DNA of 64,000 bases from assembly GCF_000204055.1 (NCBI RefSeq), contig NW_006768766.1:1587153-1651152 (forward strand). Direction: 5' to 3'. Below are positions 1-11,890 of the stretch, in pieces (the first letter of the stretch is position 1; each line of letters starts with the position of its first letter). The DNA comes from Melampsora larici-populina 98AG31. Its lineage: Eukaryota; Basidiomycota; Pucciniomycetes; Pucciniales; Melampsoraceae. The notes below the pieces were generated by a model. It did not search any database and had not been told where the DNA came from. It saw only the letters and a program-made list of their open reading frames with translations. The position numbers and the translations under genes are program-made.

Positions 1-1
1 A

Positions 2-1125
2 TGGATCGATCATTTCATTAGTCATCCTAATCTGATTGGAACTTCTACTTCGGGTTTGAATACTAGACAAGCTTTAGAATCGAATGAAGAACTTAGTTTT
101 TGTTTTCATAGTGATGGTAAGGTTTTGATGAAGACGGTGAATTTGTCGGATGATTCAGATCAATCGATCATCGTTCCTAGAAGTGAGTTTAGTTTTTGGA
201 AAGTTGATTAATTTCTTGCTTCTTTACTGATGTGACAATTTCATGTGACTTTAATGTAAAAATAGTCAATGATATCTTTTCGAAAGGCGCTCGTCAAGTA
301 TCTACAGTCTTAACGATCTCATCCAACGAATTTGAAGACTATCACGTCAATTTTCATTCACCAGAACCATCCAACACTCAACAAAAATCGGTACCCGAGA
401 TGATCATCATCACTATTTCGATGAAAGAGTTTCGATCGATTGTCGAATTAGGTACTACGATTGATGCACCCATCGATGCAGGTTTCTCGATGGGTGGACG
501 ACCGTTTTATATTTCGATTTCAACTTCGGATGAAAGTTTATCTTTAGATTTCATCTTGGCTAGTACGGGTGGTGAAGAGTTGAGTGGATTAGATCAAATT
601 AGATCAGATCATGAAAAATCGGTTCATTCTTCAAGACCTTTAAATCAAACTAGAGTTCATCAAGCTCAAGCTCAAGAGATGAGAGGATCAGTTTCGAATC
701 AATCAAGAGTTTCAGTCAATCATCGTCAACCGGTTCAAAGTACTCCGATCGCAGGTCCTTCAAGAAACAATGGACTCTTTCGACACGAAGCACCGGATCC
801 TGATCGAACAGAACTTAACGGTCAAGACGAGTTTGGAAATGAAGATGAGATGAATGCATTAGATCAACTTGATGAAGGACAATTGGAAGAACTTGAACAA
901 CAAGCTATTCTACAAAGTCAAGCTCGTCAATCGCAACGCTTACAATCTCAACCATCTAATTCTGCAATTGATCTGAGAATGAGAAATGATCGTCAAGAGA
1001 ATGGTGGTGGTGATGATGATGATGATCGACTTTTACCCACACAAGATCCTGAACAGGCTTCTAAGTTACCAAAGGTTAGCAGGTTTCATGATTTTTTGAT
1101 CTTAGACTTGAGAATTGATCTTTAA
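2..1125 (+). CDS. rad9: Rad9, 9-1-1 DNA-damage checkpoint clamp subunit (5' end outside window)
   Basis: Rad9 forms the Rad9-Rad1-Hus1 sliding clamp that loads at damaged DNA and activates the ATR-type checkpoint kinase in the nucleus. The window opens inside the gene. An exon at 2-182 ends at a GTGAGT donor, an intron follows (183-265, AATAG acceptor), and the second exon starts at 266 in phase. Exon 2 holds the family landmarks of the PCNA-like fold: ISMKEFR (compare CLKEFR in human RAD9), GGRPFYIS and FILAS. A long polar tail rich in Q, S, D and E follows, ending near an LPTQ motif. That layout (clamp domain plus disordered phospho-tail) is usual for Rad9. The 3' end is uncertain: GTTAGC at 1075 could start a last intron, otherwise the stop is at 1125. 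The start codon and N-terminal half of the clamp lie upstream of the window. Confidence 0.85.
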
Positions 1126-2791
1126 ACTAACTCGAGATTTCGGAAACCCCGATCTGTTATTGAACAACCCGATTGATTAGGGAAAGTGGAGATTGTTTGA
1201 TTAAGAATTGGATTAATTTTGATGAATGATTGTGTATTGCTTATGATGATGATGATGTTTTGATAGATTTAATGCAATCAATTTGATTATTATCTTGTAA
1301 ATCAAATGATGATTGTTTCTATCTTTCATCGCACTAAAGGTTTAAAGTTCGTAAGATATTTGTATGTCCTACATTTTCTTATTTACTGTTAAGATGGATC
1401 GTATGAGGATATCAAACCACAGTCCATCTCAGTCACTTTATCCAGCTTATTCCATATGGGATGAGGATCAAATGATAATCGAGATGGTAAGGTAACTTGA
1501 AGACATGCAGTCAGTATTCTAGACTTCAAAGTTCAGACAGACGGATCCGTTAAAACAATGAGGGTACAACTTCATCAGGTCTTCTACCATATCGTCAACG
1601 AGGTCATCAAGTATTTGAAGTGTTTACCACATGATTGTAAAAGTAATAAGCATCATCAGATTCATAGCTTCAAGTACCTCGATGCTAAAGGAGTCGTGGT
1701 TCCTTTTTGACTGTGCGGACAAGATCCTGGTAACGAAATGCGGTCAATGGACTTCAGAGTGCCAAACCTACCTTAAACCATAGCCGTTTGGGGATCTATG
1801 CGTCAAAACCCATAGAAATCAATATCCCCGCTTCCCGTCGATATTCATCTCGGAAGCGATCCATGCTATGTATTTCTGAATGCTTCACGAAGTAATTGTA
1901 GAATACATTGTCATACATCTTCGAAACTTTTATGTTTTTGTCCTCCCATATTTTCTCCTGTCACATAATTTCTTGGTTAAACTTATAGGTACTTGGTGTT
2001 TGGACACTTCTTCGTCCTCCATCCACGTCTGTTCAATCAAACTGGAGCATATTTATCAACATAGAGACAGAGAGGTACATGATTATTTATACGCATCTAA
2101 ATTCTTCTTGAAACCGTGCGTGTGGGTCATGGGAGAGAGCATAGATAATTTGCATATAAGGTAAACAACACGTGGAGAGGAGTTGGCTTGCAAGCAGCTT
2201 GGAGTTGACTTGATGGAGAATAAAGTTGAAAAAATTAAAAGGGTCTACGCGGACTTGTGCTTCTGGTTCTTTAGAATTGTGGTACTGGTAGCTTTCAAGA
2301 TACTCACATAGTCAACTTAGCCCATAAAAGTTGTATTCAAACTCATTGTGAAGATGGCTGCAGTCACGGAGCCTGACTCCTGAGGCCCAAATCATCTTCA
2401 ACTGACGTACTGAATCTTGATTATAGCTTTAAAATTGACACAAAGTAATTTCAAGAGCTTTGTGATGGTCTCAATGAAACCTTGATGGATTAGCAGAAGA
2501 ATAGGATGATCAAAAATAATGATTTTTTGATGTGAAAATGCAAAACAAGAAGTACAACAGCGATACAATTAACTCAACAAAATCAAAAGAAAAGTTTTCC
2601 AAGAATTATCAAAGTTACAAAAATCTACAAAAATCTTTCATGAAGAATTTCAACTTTGGAAACTGAAAGAAACTTCACAAAATATCCAAGACAAAATAAT
2701 ACTTCAAGAAGATCAGGATTAGGAAAATAAATAAATAAAACAATTTGTATAACAAGAAGGAAGAATGAGATTGAAAAAAAAAACTAAAAAA
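1126..2791. other. Intergenic spacer between RAD9 and family copy A
   Basis: No convincing coding sequence was found. The stretch holds one copy of a flanking repeat (about 1766-1890) and, just before 2792, the AT-rich 3' flank of gene A. That 3' flank resembles the flanks of copies C and D (a TTTTGATRTGAAAATGMAAAA-like stretch). Short open frames here show no recognisable domain. Confidence 0.5.
1766..1890 (+). repeat. Array-flanking repeat, copy 1
   Basis: Diverged but alignable with about 4220-4375 and 16350-16495, all in the same orientation. Shared landmarks, in order, are a TTAA(A)CCATAG block, a CCCATAG block followed by AATCAACAT-like sequence, and a CTATGTATYTCTG block. Each copy sits on the low-coordinate side of a copy of the minus-strand gene family, so it looks like part of a duplicated unit. 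Confidence 0.5.
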
Positions 2792-3550
2792 CTAAATCAC
2801 TTCGGACATCTCATCAAAAGAATCTGGAAAATTTTCTAACCACTTGAAAACCCTCATCTCTAACTCGTGATAAGTTTCCAGATATCCATCTTCAAAACCA
2901 TCTTCATCTTCAGACATCTCTTCAGATCCCTCTTCGGCTAACCACATCTCATCAAACGAATCTGGAAGATGATCCAACCATTCAGAAACCCTCATTTCCG
3001 ATTCATGATCCCTTTCATCATCGCCATCTTCAGATACATCTACAAATCTGTCTTCTGACGACTTCGATGGGCTTGAAGAAAATTTTGCTCGCCAGCTTTC
3101 TCCTAATGCGGCCATTTGAAGAGATTGGCGCGCCAAGAGCCGTTCAAGAGCATCGGATGTAGCTCTAGTCCGGGGTTTTGGTGCCATAGGGATCAACGGG
3201 CTTGATGAGAATTTCAAACGCCACTCTTCACATACGGCCGAGAGCTGTTGGGTCTGACGGGCCATGATCTTCTCTAGAGCATCAGAGGTCGCTCTAGTTC
3301 TCGGAACGTTGAAATTGATGGGTGAAGCAATTGGTGATTTTGTGGTAGATGAATCGAAGCTTGATGATGAATGATCAGATGATTCAGATGGATCAACTAG
3401 GAATCTTTCCTCGTATGTGATGGATTCCCCGTCCTCGCTGTTGATGCACTAATAGCAAAGTTATTCGAAATTAACAGGATTCATCACAAAAAAGATCAAG
3501 GTGAGATCATCACTCACGAAGTTTGAAGAAGGTTGGTAGTAAGTAGTCAT
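2792..3550 (-). CDS. Family copy A: 229-aa protein with repeated RTRATSDAL module (intact)
   Basis: Unrecognised family. Two exons: 3518-3550 (11 codons, ATG at 3550) and 2792-3448, joined across a 69-bp GTGAGT..TTAG intron in phase 0. The protein has a polar Ser-rich N-terminus and two tandem modules of about 45 residues. Each begins R-T-R-A-T-S-D-A-L-E, runs through an amphipathic stretch with ARQ..Q and a W-R, and ends in KFSSSP. After these come two acidic C-terminal modules of the type HELEMRVFKWLENFPDSFDE. There is no signal peptide or membrane segment. R-T-R-A-T-S fits an RxRxxS kinase consensus and KFSSSP offers an SP site, which hints at phosphorylation (inference). Paralogs C (intact), B and D (broken) lie in the same window. 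The conserved frame, intron position and upstream region support a real gene; function is unknown. Confidence 0.7.
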
Positions 3551-3852
3551 TTTTTGTTCGGTGACGTGATCAAGGTTTTGGGGGTAAAGGTGTTGCTGAT
3601 CAAACAAATTGAATCCAAGGTTAGTTGTCATGAAGTTAAGAACTGGACACTATACATTCAACTCACGTTATTGAGATTGTGTTGATAGCTAGGTAGAATT
3701 TTTTAGGAAGTCAAATTGATTCAAGAAGGAATTGAAGGAATTGTAAAGGGGACTTTGAGGATGAGGAAGCTCAAATATATCAATTCTCTTCACGACTTTG
3801 ATTCAAATTGAGTTTATCACGATGCTGTTCCTGGTGCCTTCATTAGGGCAAA

Positions 3853-3966
3853 GCTTCAATCAGGCACCGAACGACTTCAAAAGAAGCCGGATGACAAACA
3901 AGCTTAAGAGCTTCAAGCAGGCACCGAACGACTTCACAAGAAGCCAGATGTAAAACAAGCTTAAAG
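3853..3966 (-). repeat. 57-bp direct tandem duplication upstream of gene A
   Basis: Two adjacent 57-bp units (3853-3909 and 3910-3966) differ at only a few positions. Each contains GGCACCGAACGACTTCA and ends in CAAGCTTAA. They lie immediately beside the conserved TATA-like block of gene A, on the side away from the gene, so they would sit in its upstream promoter. Confidence 0.75.
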
Positions 3967-3989
3967 CCCTGGATCTTGATATACACCCG
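3967..3989 (-). promoter_or_regulatory. Conserved TATA-like block of gene A
   Basis: Read on the minus strand the core is GGTGTATATCAAGATCCAGG, about 420 bp upstream of the ATG. Cognate blocks stand upstream of copies B (about 14453), C (about 18199) and D (about 19801). Between it and the start codon, all copies also keep a GTGAGT site that would open a 5'-leader intron. Confidence 0.5.
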
Positions 3990-4219
3990 TGCTTTGAGGG
4001 TATGGATCCAGGTCAAAAAAAGTTTGTTGAAGCTTTTTTAATGCCTGCCATCAGCGAAGAACCTTTTTAAAATTGATACACATTGACACATTGAATGATG
4101 GGAATCGGATGCAAATATCCTTCTGTGCTGGAATCAAGCAGCTTATGTCATGCAAAATATCAATGCAAAGGCACGTATAAACAGGGTATGCACAACAAGC
4201 CCCGCTGCTAAGGAAATTC

Positions 4220-4375
4220 ACCTATTTAATTACCTTAACCCATAGGTTCCGAGGCAAGTATGGGTTAAAACCCTATGAGAATCAACATTTGCGCTTGACT
4301 TGAGCTTTGTTTGAAATCCTTTAAGTTTAAGCACATCCCTGAAGCAACCTACTATGTATCTCTGGATTCTGCACA
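4220..4375 (+). repeat. Array-flanking repeat, copy 2
   Basis: Second copy of the repeat seen at 1766-1890 and 16350-16495, with TAACCCATAG, TATGGGTTAAAACCC and CTATGTATCTCTGGAT landmarks. It lies just outside the left end of the KDZ element; without that element it would sit roughly 1.1 kb from pseudogene B, similar to the spacing for A and C. Confidence 0.5.
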
Positions 4376-4864
4376 AATGAATCACCCATGTATGACTGCT
4401 GGAAACTTGTTTTTCCCTCTCATCTTTCCTCTTTGGTCACTTGGGCTCTTCATCAGAAACACCTAAGCCTTTGGATATTTTTTTACCCCTAGCAGATAAA
4501 TCAAACTGGGCCCTACAACTTAAGATAGAGTTGTAATAGGGGTACACAACTTCGGTAGACCGAAGAAGCGGGGGACAGGCTGAGACTCGTCTGAGAATCT
4601 GGGAAACCCGTCCATACCCATGAGGTATGGCCTTAAACCGGAAATGATGTATGTAAATGACTCTCATATTTTGTCGCTTTCTGACTTGCCGTTAGGTGAG
4701 GAAAACCCTTTTGCCAAACGTTCAACCACTTAAATCATTACTGGGCTGGATCGTGGTCGGTTCATGTCCCTACCAGTGACATGGCCGCCATGTCCATATC
4801 CGTCGATCAAACCTCTCCCCATATCCTTCTTTAAACTGCGAGTGATCAATTCCAAGTACCCATC

Positions 4865-7115
4865 ATGCTCCTACGTGATTTCACCCTGGAACTCATCACG
4901 CAATATCCTCATCTTTCGGCGACCCTCACAGTAGGCGACTTTGTGTGCTTTGCAACTCTGGCGGCGGAAGTCGAACATGTAGCGGGGGAATCGCTACGTC
5001 TCTCACCAGCACGCTTTCCATTTGCACCGTTCTTCGACACTGCACTATCCGTTCCTACCGCACACAATCAAATGCAAGAGCTTTGGCGACTGTCATACCC
5101 CGTCCTTCGCGAATGCCGAATCAACCCTCAGGCTCTTATCCGCGACTTTGGCGTACAACAACAAACCACTCAGTTGCCCGAAAGATTCTTACGATCTCCT
5201 CTCACCAAGTGTATCATATGCACACCCAATCATTCTTACGCCTTACACGTGCATTCACGCATCAACGGCTATCTACACGACCTCGATGGTGTGCACACAG
5301 TTCAAACTGTCACACTCAATTGCTCCAGTAAGATGATCCGTTGGCGAAGTGCAGGGCACCCACGCGAAACAGTTCTCTGACGTGTGCTTCTTACCTTATC
5401 AGATCCTGCATGCGAAACCATGTATAAACCCAGCTTCTACACGCGAGGCGCTGAAAGATACTATTACACGCCGGACATGGGCCGAAACAAAGATTATCTC
5501 CACATCCATTGCCACTATTATATGTCATCCCGTTTGGCCTACACGTTCCGAGTGCTACAGATGCTAGGCCAGTATGTCAAATTTTGTTTCGACCGGCAAA
5601 TCTTAGACACAAACTGACTCAGTTCTTTCCCTCTAGTGTATCACATTTCAACCTCGTCAATTGGTTCAACACAATCTTTGTAGATGACATGCCAACGTCC
5701 ACGTTTTCACCAGGCCAGATGTTTAGTCCGTCAATGTCTGAGGAAGAGTGCCGCAACAGCCTCATCCTTCACTCTCTGATGAAGCACGCCGATCGGCGTG
5801 GAACCCGTCTAGTTGTCAGCTCCACCGGCACCGACAACCTCAGATTTGAAGCTGCGATTGAATCCCATCTAGACCTGTTACTCCTGGAAGGCACGAAGTA
5901 TCGCGATCACTTTTGTTCAAGCTGCGTCCGTGTATTACCGGACAGCATAGACCCCAAAACTGGTGAAGAGTATTGGAAATGTACGTCATCTGATCACTCG
6001 GCGGGCAATGACTGACTTGATGACCTCTCCCAGCCATTAGGGCCGTAGTCACCGATGGTGTCACGATGGGGCACTGGAGGTGCAGTGCATCAACCGATCA
6101 ACTACGCGAAATCGCTCGTACTTTGGGCCAGCCTATGCCTGAGGGTCCTTGCACCCGCAGGCTGGACAACATAAACGACCGGTACTGCCCACACCACTTC
6201 TCACTTCTTGGACACCGATGCCGCGCACAACCTTGTCCCAAGACGTGCGAACCTGGACAGGACACTTGCGATTCCGAAGACCACATCAAAGTTTGGGCAG
6301 CCTTTAAAAAAAGGGTCACAGGCAACTTTTCTCTTACATCAATTCTGAATAGGCCGGGAACCAATCTTCCCACCGACCCAACCTGTCACCTTAACCCTGA
6401 AACTGCAGAGTTCGAAGATCTAGACTCGCTGCGACAAGCTGACGAGTCGCAACAAGCCCACGAGAACGCACGTGATGGTGGCCAATCAAAGGCTGCAGGG
6501 AAATACCTCTTGACACGGTGTCGGACACACAACGAGCAGTTGATAGTGGGCCCGTGTGGCATCATTCTGGCTAGAAAGACATTCTTTAACGCTGAATCGG
6601 TCAGTGCGGTGAAGGTAAGTCTTGGTAGTGGACTCATACTCCAGTTGGGGTGACGCCTGATGTTTCTCTGGGTCATCGAACTGCACACACAGGACTTCCT
6701 TGAGGAAACATTCCCTCAAGGTCTTCCTGAGGTGGTTTTTTATGACAACGCCTGCCGCTTAACTGAACACATCTACTCTGGAGATACCGAACGAAGTCAA
6801 TTTCTTGGAACAGTTATACCCGTTGACCCATTCCACCACCGTTCACATGCCGATTCGGACGAATTCTGCAAGCTCTTCACGGATCCGCATCTTTTCCCGG
6901 ACATTCAGGAGGGGGGCCGGTGGATTTTCAATGCGTCCGCGGCCGAACTGACGAACATCTGGTTTGGTGGCTATGCCTCCATGTGCCGAAACATGCACCC
7001 ACTTTTATACAACCTATTTTTGGAAGAGATGATCTACTTAAGAAACATGTGGTTGACTAAAAAGCTTGACAAAAGGAAAGGTATGGAATTTTTGGGCGAA
7101 GGGGTTTTGAAATGA
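4865..7115 (+). CDS. KDZ transposase with CxC5/CxC6-type cysteine clusters
   Basis: Kyakuja-Dileera-Zisupton family transposase, expected to cut and join DNA at the element ends. Five exons close in phase: 4865-5327, 5403-5571, 5637-5980, 6034-6614 and 6693-7115 (659 aa), each at GT..AG sites. The N-terminal cysteine cluster has CIIC at 116-119, then LHVHSRINGYLHDLDG and CSNPAC (153-158), followed by YYTPDMGRNKDYLHIHCHYY. A second cluster (FCSSC) comes before the RNase-H-like core. Candidate catalytic residues are Asp333 in VVTDG and Asp537 in VVFYDNAC, with an acidic pair LEEM near the C-terminus. WRC and C..HH..GH motifs lie between. No stop or frameshift was found, so the copy may be recent. 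The upstream ATG at 4865 is the first that keeps the N-terminal region open. Confidence 0.8.
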
Positions 7116-7464
7116 TGTGGAGACCGATTTAACCGATTTAGATATTTACGAACTTTACTTTCTTGACCATACTCTGATAGTCCCATGTAATGTGAAATGA
7201 ATGGTGTCCCACGTTTATCTGGTGTCATTCAGAATGGATAAAGCAATTGCATTCCAAAGATCGCCAGGTGTCATCAAGCGCCTGGGCTGCAATCAATTGA
7301 CAGCCAGAGAAGGGTCCTCTGCCTCAAAATCTAAATGGGCACACCCTTGTGCAAAGGGACGCCTTAGAGTGGACCCTTGCCTCCTATATGACCCTTGTCA
7401 ACAGTCTTGGGGTACTCACATCCTTGTCGCTCGTGTGCTCGCTCTGTTCCAGCCACCACGCAGG

Positions 7465-7472
7465 TATATATA
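7465..7472 (+). promoter_or_regulatory. TATA box upstream of the 228-aa gene
   Basis: TATATATA lies 75 bp upstream of the proposed ATG at 7547, between two same-strand genes of the KDZ element. The sequence between it and the ATG has no in-frame competing start for the gene. Confidence 0.5.
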
Positions 7473-7546
7473 GGTGATAACTTGCGTGGCCAATGTTAAA
7501 TCAATCACTTCGACAAGCAAAGATTACTTGGCCTCAGCTACTCACT

Positions 7547-8399
7547 ATGCCCATTCCGATTTCTTACACTGCAGTGTTAAGCGCGATCCTACGCACAACC
7601 GGCGATGTAAGCCCAATTTAAGCATCTCTTCTTGTTCTTCCCCTTACACTGACCAATCTTTCCTTTCGTCAAACAGCCGGTCCGTGTCCACCCTGGGGAA
7701 GACGCACTCTCACATCATATGACCCCAACCAACCTTGTGCTCAAGGATGGAGAAGGCGAACCGCTCAGTGTCTCCGTGGAATCCCTGTCGCTTTCTATGG
7801 AAAACGATTTGCTCTGTCGTGATCGCACGGTACACTTGTCTGGTCCCTTTGGAGTGAATCCTGTGTCACGCGAAGCCTTCATCAAACACAGCCCGCTAAC
7901 TCAGAGTGAGATATGCTCCGCGGCGCCAGACCCAAAAGAGATTGCTGGGAAGGCCACCATCAGTGGCATCGGGAAGGTGGTCAACGTGTCTCTCACACTT
8001 GTTGACAATCTCACCGATGAAGAAGAGCAATGGCACCTTACTGTAGACGCCGAACATAAGATATTTGATCCTAAGGTGATTTTCATGTTGTGTCCCTCTC
8101 TCTCGCCCCCCTTGGTGGTAATCGAATGGAGTTTACTGACCTGGTTGTTGTTATCGTTGCATCTGACTTAGGCGAAGAAGCTAGTTGATTTTGCAATCAC
8201 TTACCGCTTTGCACATTTCAGTCCCCCATTAGCGGAGGTGACTCACATCAAAAAGGGCTGCTTGTTATGGACAGACTTGGGGGTTTTCGGCGACGAGGGT
8301 CAAGGGAGTTCTGGTGAGGATTTGTATCTATTACCAGTCTTCCTATGTGGATTGTCGGATGAGGGAAAATCTGTACAGGCAATGTATCTACAACTATAA
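7547..8399 (+). CDS. 228-aa protein of the KDZ element, unknown function
   Basis: Three exons close in frame: 7547-7606 (20 codons), 7677-8075 and 8172-8399. Donors are GTAAGC and GTGATT, acceptors AACAG and CTTAG. The family was not recognised. The middle exon encodes an even alternation of hydrophobic and polar residues (VSVESLSLSMEND, GKVVNVSLTLVDN, QWHLTVDA) suggestive of beta strands. The last exon adds VDFAITYRFAHFSPP and LLWTDLGVFGDEG. There is no signal peptide, zinc cluster or transmembrane segment. It lies 430 bp downstream of the transposase on the same strand, inside the same terminal repeats, so it is probably element cargo or a transposition accessory. The exon structure is supported by phase closure only. 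Confidence 0.5.
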
Positions 8400-9169
8400 G
8401 ATGGTTCTCGAGCTTGTGACATGTAATGTGAATATGTCACTCAAGTGAAATAGAACCAGTTCATAACATTATCCCCCCTTTAATGCCCAATCTTCCTCTT
8501 GCAAGCTCTGCATTCTTAACAGTTCATTGCTCAAGTGAGGTTTCTTTCGATTCACGTCAGCAGCTCGGCGGCAGACGTGAGATTGCGATTCTGACATCCT
8601 TCCTTTCTTTACGCAGGTCATGCATCATGACATGGTTGCTGAAAAAGGTCAAGTGGTCAACGTGATATGGGTGGAATGATGAGCTAAACATGATGGGTAC
8701 CCTCGTTTTGCGGAAGGCCGGAGATCCAATCCAAAGGATGATCAAAGAATGTACTGTGGCCTATGATGTTTCTTCGATAAACATTACCTTGCATTCATTT
8801 CAATTGCTCTCATTTCCATTTCATGGAATTTACACGAGGTGACCTCTCTCTCGGTTGGACCCTCAGGGGCATCGTATCTCACCCGTGCTTTAGCACGTTT
8901 GAGATGTCACTCCTACTCACGATCATGATGGACATGATTACGCCCAACCGAAAGGTAGCATTGATCAAAAATATTTTTGCAAAGGATGAGTCTTTCAAAC
9001 ACAAGCGATGCTAAAGCTAGCCAAGGTTCTGATCACGTTGGTTGTTAATTAAGCGACTATCAATCGCATTCCTGAACCACTATTTGACAAGTTTATTGAC
9101 TTAAGAACATCCAAAGAATTGTAAATGATCGGAGAACATCAGTGAGAAGATTGTGCCTTTTTTTGGTTT
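8400..9169. other. Spacer between convergent genes inside the KDZ element
   Basis: Only short open frames, no recognisable motif. It separates the plus-strand 228-aa gene from the 3' end of the minus-strand 607-aa gene, so it likely holds both 3' UTRs. Confidence 0.4.
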
Positions 9170-11314
9170 TCACCATAGTTGAACCACTTTACCTTTTGAC
9201 TTGACTGAGGCAACCTGATTGAATTCTTTCTTGTAGAAAATTCGAGCGTCACCAACAGTGGCATCTCGTTGTGATCCATACTTTGCAAAGAACCGTGGAT
9301 AGGTGACCTTGTCTATCCAAGACCTGTACCGATACACTGTCGCAGACTGAAATACCCACTGTCCACCCCAACACGCAAGCCACTTTTGCGTGATGTTGCC
9401 TTCCACTGACTCCTGGTGCCATTGGAGTAGGGTGGAGACCAGGACATTTGCGCCAGGCCACCGTTTTTGTAATTTGTTTGAAGATGAAGTTCTAAGTCGG
9501 CGGGAAAATTTGATTACAAAGCATTTGGGGGTTTACAAAGCGTTTGAGGGTTCGGTGTGAAATGAATGAAGTACTGACCCTTCATCATTTAGGTCTTGTT
9601 CGCTGATAGGTGAGAGCGGGAGTTCGATTTGTTCTGATGGTTGAAACAGAAGAGCGCTCCCAGGCTCCTGTGACGGTTTGATCGCCGTGGACGGCATGGA
9701 TGCTACATCGCTATCTGCAAACGCGGTGGCTTGGCTGCTGAGATTGCTCTCAGAGGCAGGGTGGACACCTTCCGGGACTGCCACCGTGGATTCAGGCAGA
9801 GAGATTTGAGAAGAGGCTGGTGTAGAAGTGACAGGCATGTCGTAAATCGGTGGGAGAGCCGCAGTCGATCGGAATTCTTCCGCCCATTGCATTGCAGGAG
9901 CTTGCATTGATGAAGGTATCACTGAAATCGGGAGCGTGATATTCTGAAGGCGCACGACTATTGTTCGAGATCGGTATCGATGGGGATAACTGACAAGGGT
10001 GTCGTGCTTAACCAAAGTGGAAAAAAACGAACAAATTAAACATCAACTCTAGGTCTGGGTGATGATCGTAGAAAGACGTTTGATTCTAACCCAGGCATGT
10101 ATGGCCTCATCCCAAAAGCTGAGGGCTTGGTTCCATCGGGAACCAACAGCTTTGACCACAGCCTGCATCAATAGCGGGCTTTGGTCTAGACGCGCGAGTG
10201 GCCACTGAGGGAATTTCGCGGTAATTGCCTGCATATCAGAGGTCTGAACAAATAGTGGGTAAGTATGGGACAGACGCATCACAAATTTAAAATGAAATGC
10301 TTGGCTTGCGTTAACCCATAGGTGTATGGTCGCCATGAGCTTCTCGTCAATGAGGCTAGACGCATGGGCCTCCGCAGCTTGTTCTCTTTGGGCACGAATT
10401 TGATGAATGACCGCCACAGATTGCCCGTCCAATCGGCGTCCAAGCGTATTTGCTGCCTGCGCCCACTGATGAGGGTTAGCAGCCGAAGCCGGAAGTCTCG
10501 AACGCCCACTGGAGGTTGATGGTTGTGAAATCGTCGTCTGAATCTGAACGTCATTGAATGTTGATAGGTCACTGATATGGGATTGAACCTCGGGCAGGGG
10601 TTGTGCAGAAGCTGGCGGTCGAGGGTGTTGACGGCAGGATGGGGACCCAAACGTCAAGCAGCACTTGCAAAATATTCGAGGGATCACAAAGTAAGCTTTT
10701 GAATGATCGAGCTTCTGGAAATGGAAACTTACCCCGCGGCAGTACTGAGAGGGGCATGCTTTGTTACCATTAGTCTTATGGTTTTGAGCAGTTGGCCCCT
10801 CAAAAAAACGTTTACACTGGAGCTCAGGCTTTGAACGTGGTACGCGTGCTGTGGATTGGTGAGTGCTTGAAGCCGGTAAATTCGTTGAATTGGAATCGTC
10901 CGGAGGTCTTTGCAAAAACGGATGATAATGTTTAGCATTGGGGGGTGGTTTGGGTGGGAGAGTCTGACCTGCCGGAGACACTCGAGGTCCCCAGTCGGAC
11001 TGCGTGGATATGATGGGCCTCGGTGCGCCTAGGTTGATGAGTGCCAGCTCATGATTGAGCTGGTCACAGCGCCACCACTTCCAGTTATGTTCGTTACTGG
11101 GGGTTGGGCACTGTTCATATGAAAGGCGTGCAGGAGTCAGTTTCGAAAGATCAAGAAAAGAACAATTAATACAAGTTAAACATTATCACACCCCAATTAG
11201 CCAAGAGTCCTCGTTCGACCTCATGTACTTCATGGGCGTCGTGCACACAGGGCAATGGAGGCCTACCGGGCCTCCATTGCTGGGGGTCGGCAAGGGCGCA
11301 TTGGCGGTGACCAT
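9170..11314 (-). CDS. 607-aa protein with two cysteine clusters, KDZ element cargo
   Basis: Five exons close in phase: 11192-11314, 10733-11110, 10091-10663, 9579-10006 and 9170-9491. Splicing joins the first cluster, CPVC (21-24) with a following CP and WKWWRC, which looks like a zinc ribbon. Splicing of exons 2 and 3 completes a second cluster, C-x19-C-x4-C-x2-CC-x7-C, containing NHKTNGNKAC and YCRGCC. This type of Cys module is known from basidiomycete transposon-linked proteins. The middle is low-complexity S/P/Q-rich. The C-terminal 100 residues form a compact aromatic-rich block (WPGANVLVSTLLQW, WLACWGGQWVF, YPRFFAKYG). No catalytic motif was recognised. It is convergent to the transposase within the same ends; a DNA- or protein-binding partner of the transposase is a reasonable guess. 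The donor GTTAGA of intron 3 is weak. Confidence 0.6.
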
Positions 11315-11744
11315 GCGATAGTGAGCTGATATGAGGGTCGGAACGACCATGTTTTCGGTGTGTGAGGTGAGCTTGAGTCTCGGCTGAGGTTATCGTGGGT
11401 GCCTTCGGCGGCAGAGTTTTTTGTATCATCTCGGTGATAATATTTGAACGACGTCCAGGTAATCAAAGTCTTTGAAACGCGGGGTTTATCCATCCCAATT
11501 GGGATGGATGGTGTTTGTGATGGATGCTGAGCTCAAGTGAGATGCTGTGAAAGGTCTCATGCTATGGTAATCCCAAGAATATAACCTTATGTATTCCCCT
11601 TTAAGGAGTTTATGCCCGGGGACATGTAATATGCTTACATGATGCGTATAGCGGGGGGCTGTATTCTCAGACTCTCAGAAAATTCTCATTCCCAGAGTCT
11701 CAGAAATTTCCCCCCGATTCTTTGGTGCTCCCACAAACTTGAAC

Positions 11745-11890
11745 ACCCGACCTAAAAACCCATGGACAAAACCCTTGACAACCTGATTGTTTTTTGGGTT
11801 TTGTCCATGGGTTTTCCGCTTTCCTGTTGGACAAAACCCAAAAAACAATCGGGCTGTCATGGGTTTTGTCCATGGGTTTTTAGGTCGGGT
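11745..11890. repeat. Foldback (inverted repeat, 62-bp arms) at the right end of the KDZ element
   Basis: The arms 11745-11806 and 11829-11890 are near-perfect inverse copies, starting ACCCGACCTAAAAACCCATG, with a 22-bp loop. It interrupts the similarity between left and right ends of the KDZ element, so it appears to be a nested insertion or an internal expansion of the right terminal repeat. Confidence 0.8.

Noticed and set aside
11166..11493. Two alternative minus-strand frames at the start of the 607-aa gene
   Set aside because: The third frame, starting at 11314, gives CPVC and joins in phase to WKWWRC of the next exon, forming a sensible cysteine cluster; the other two frames do not.
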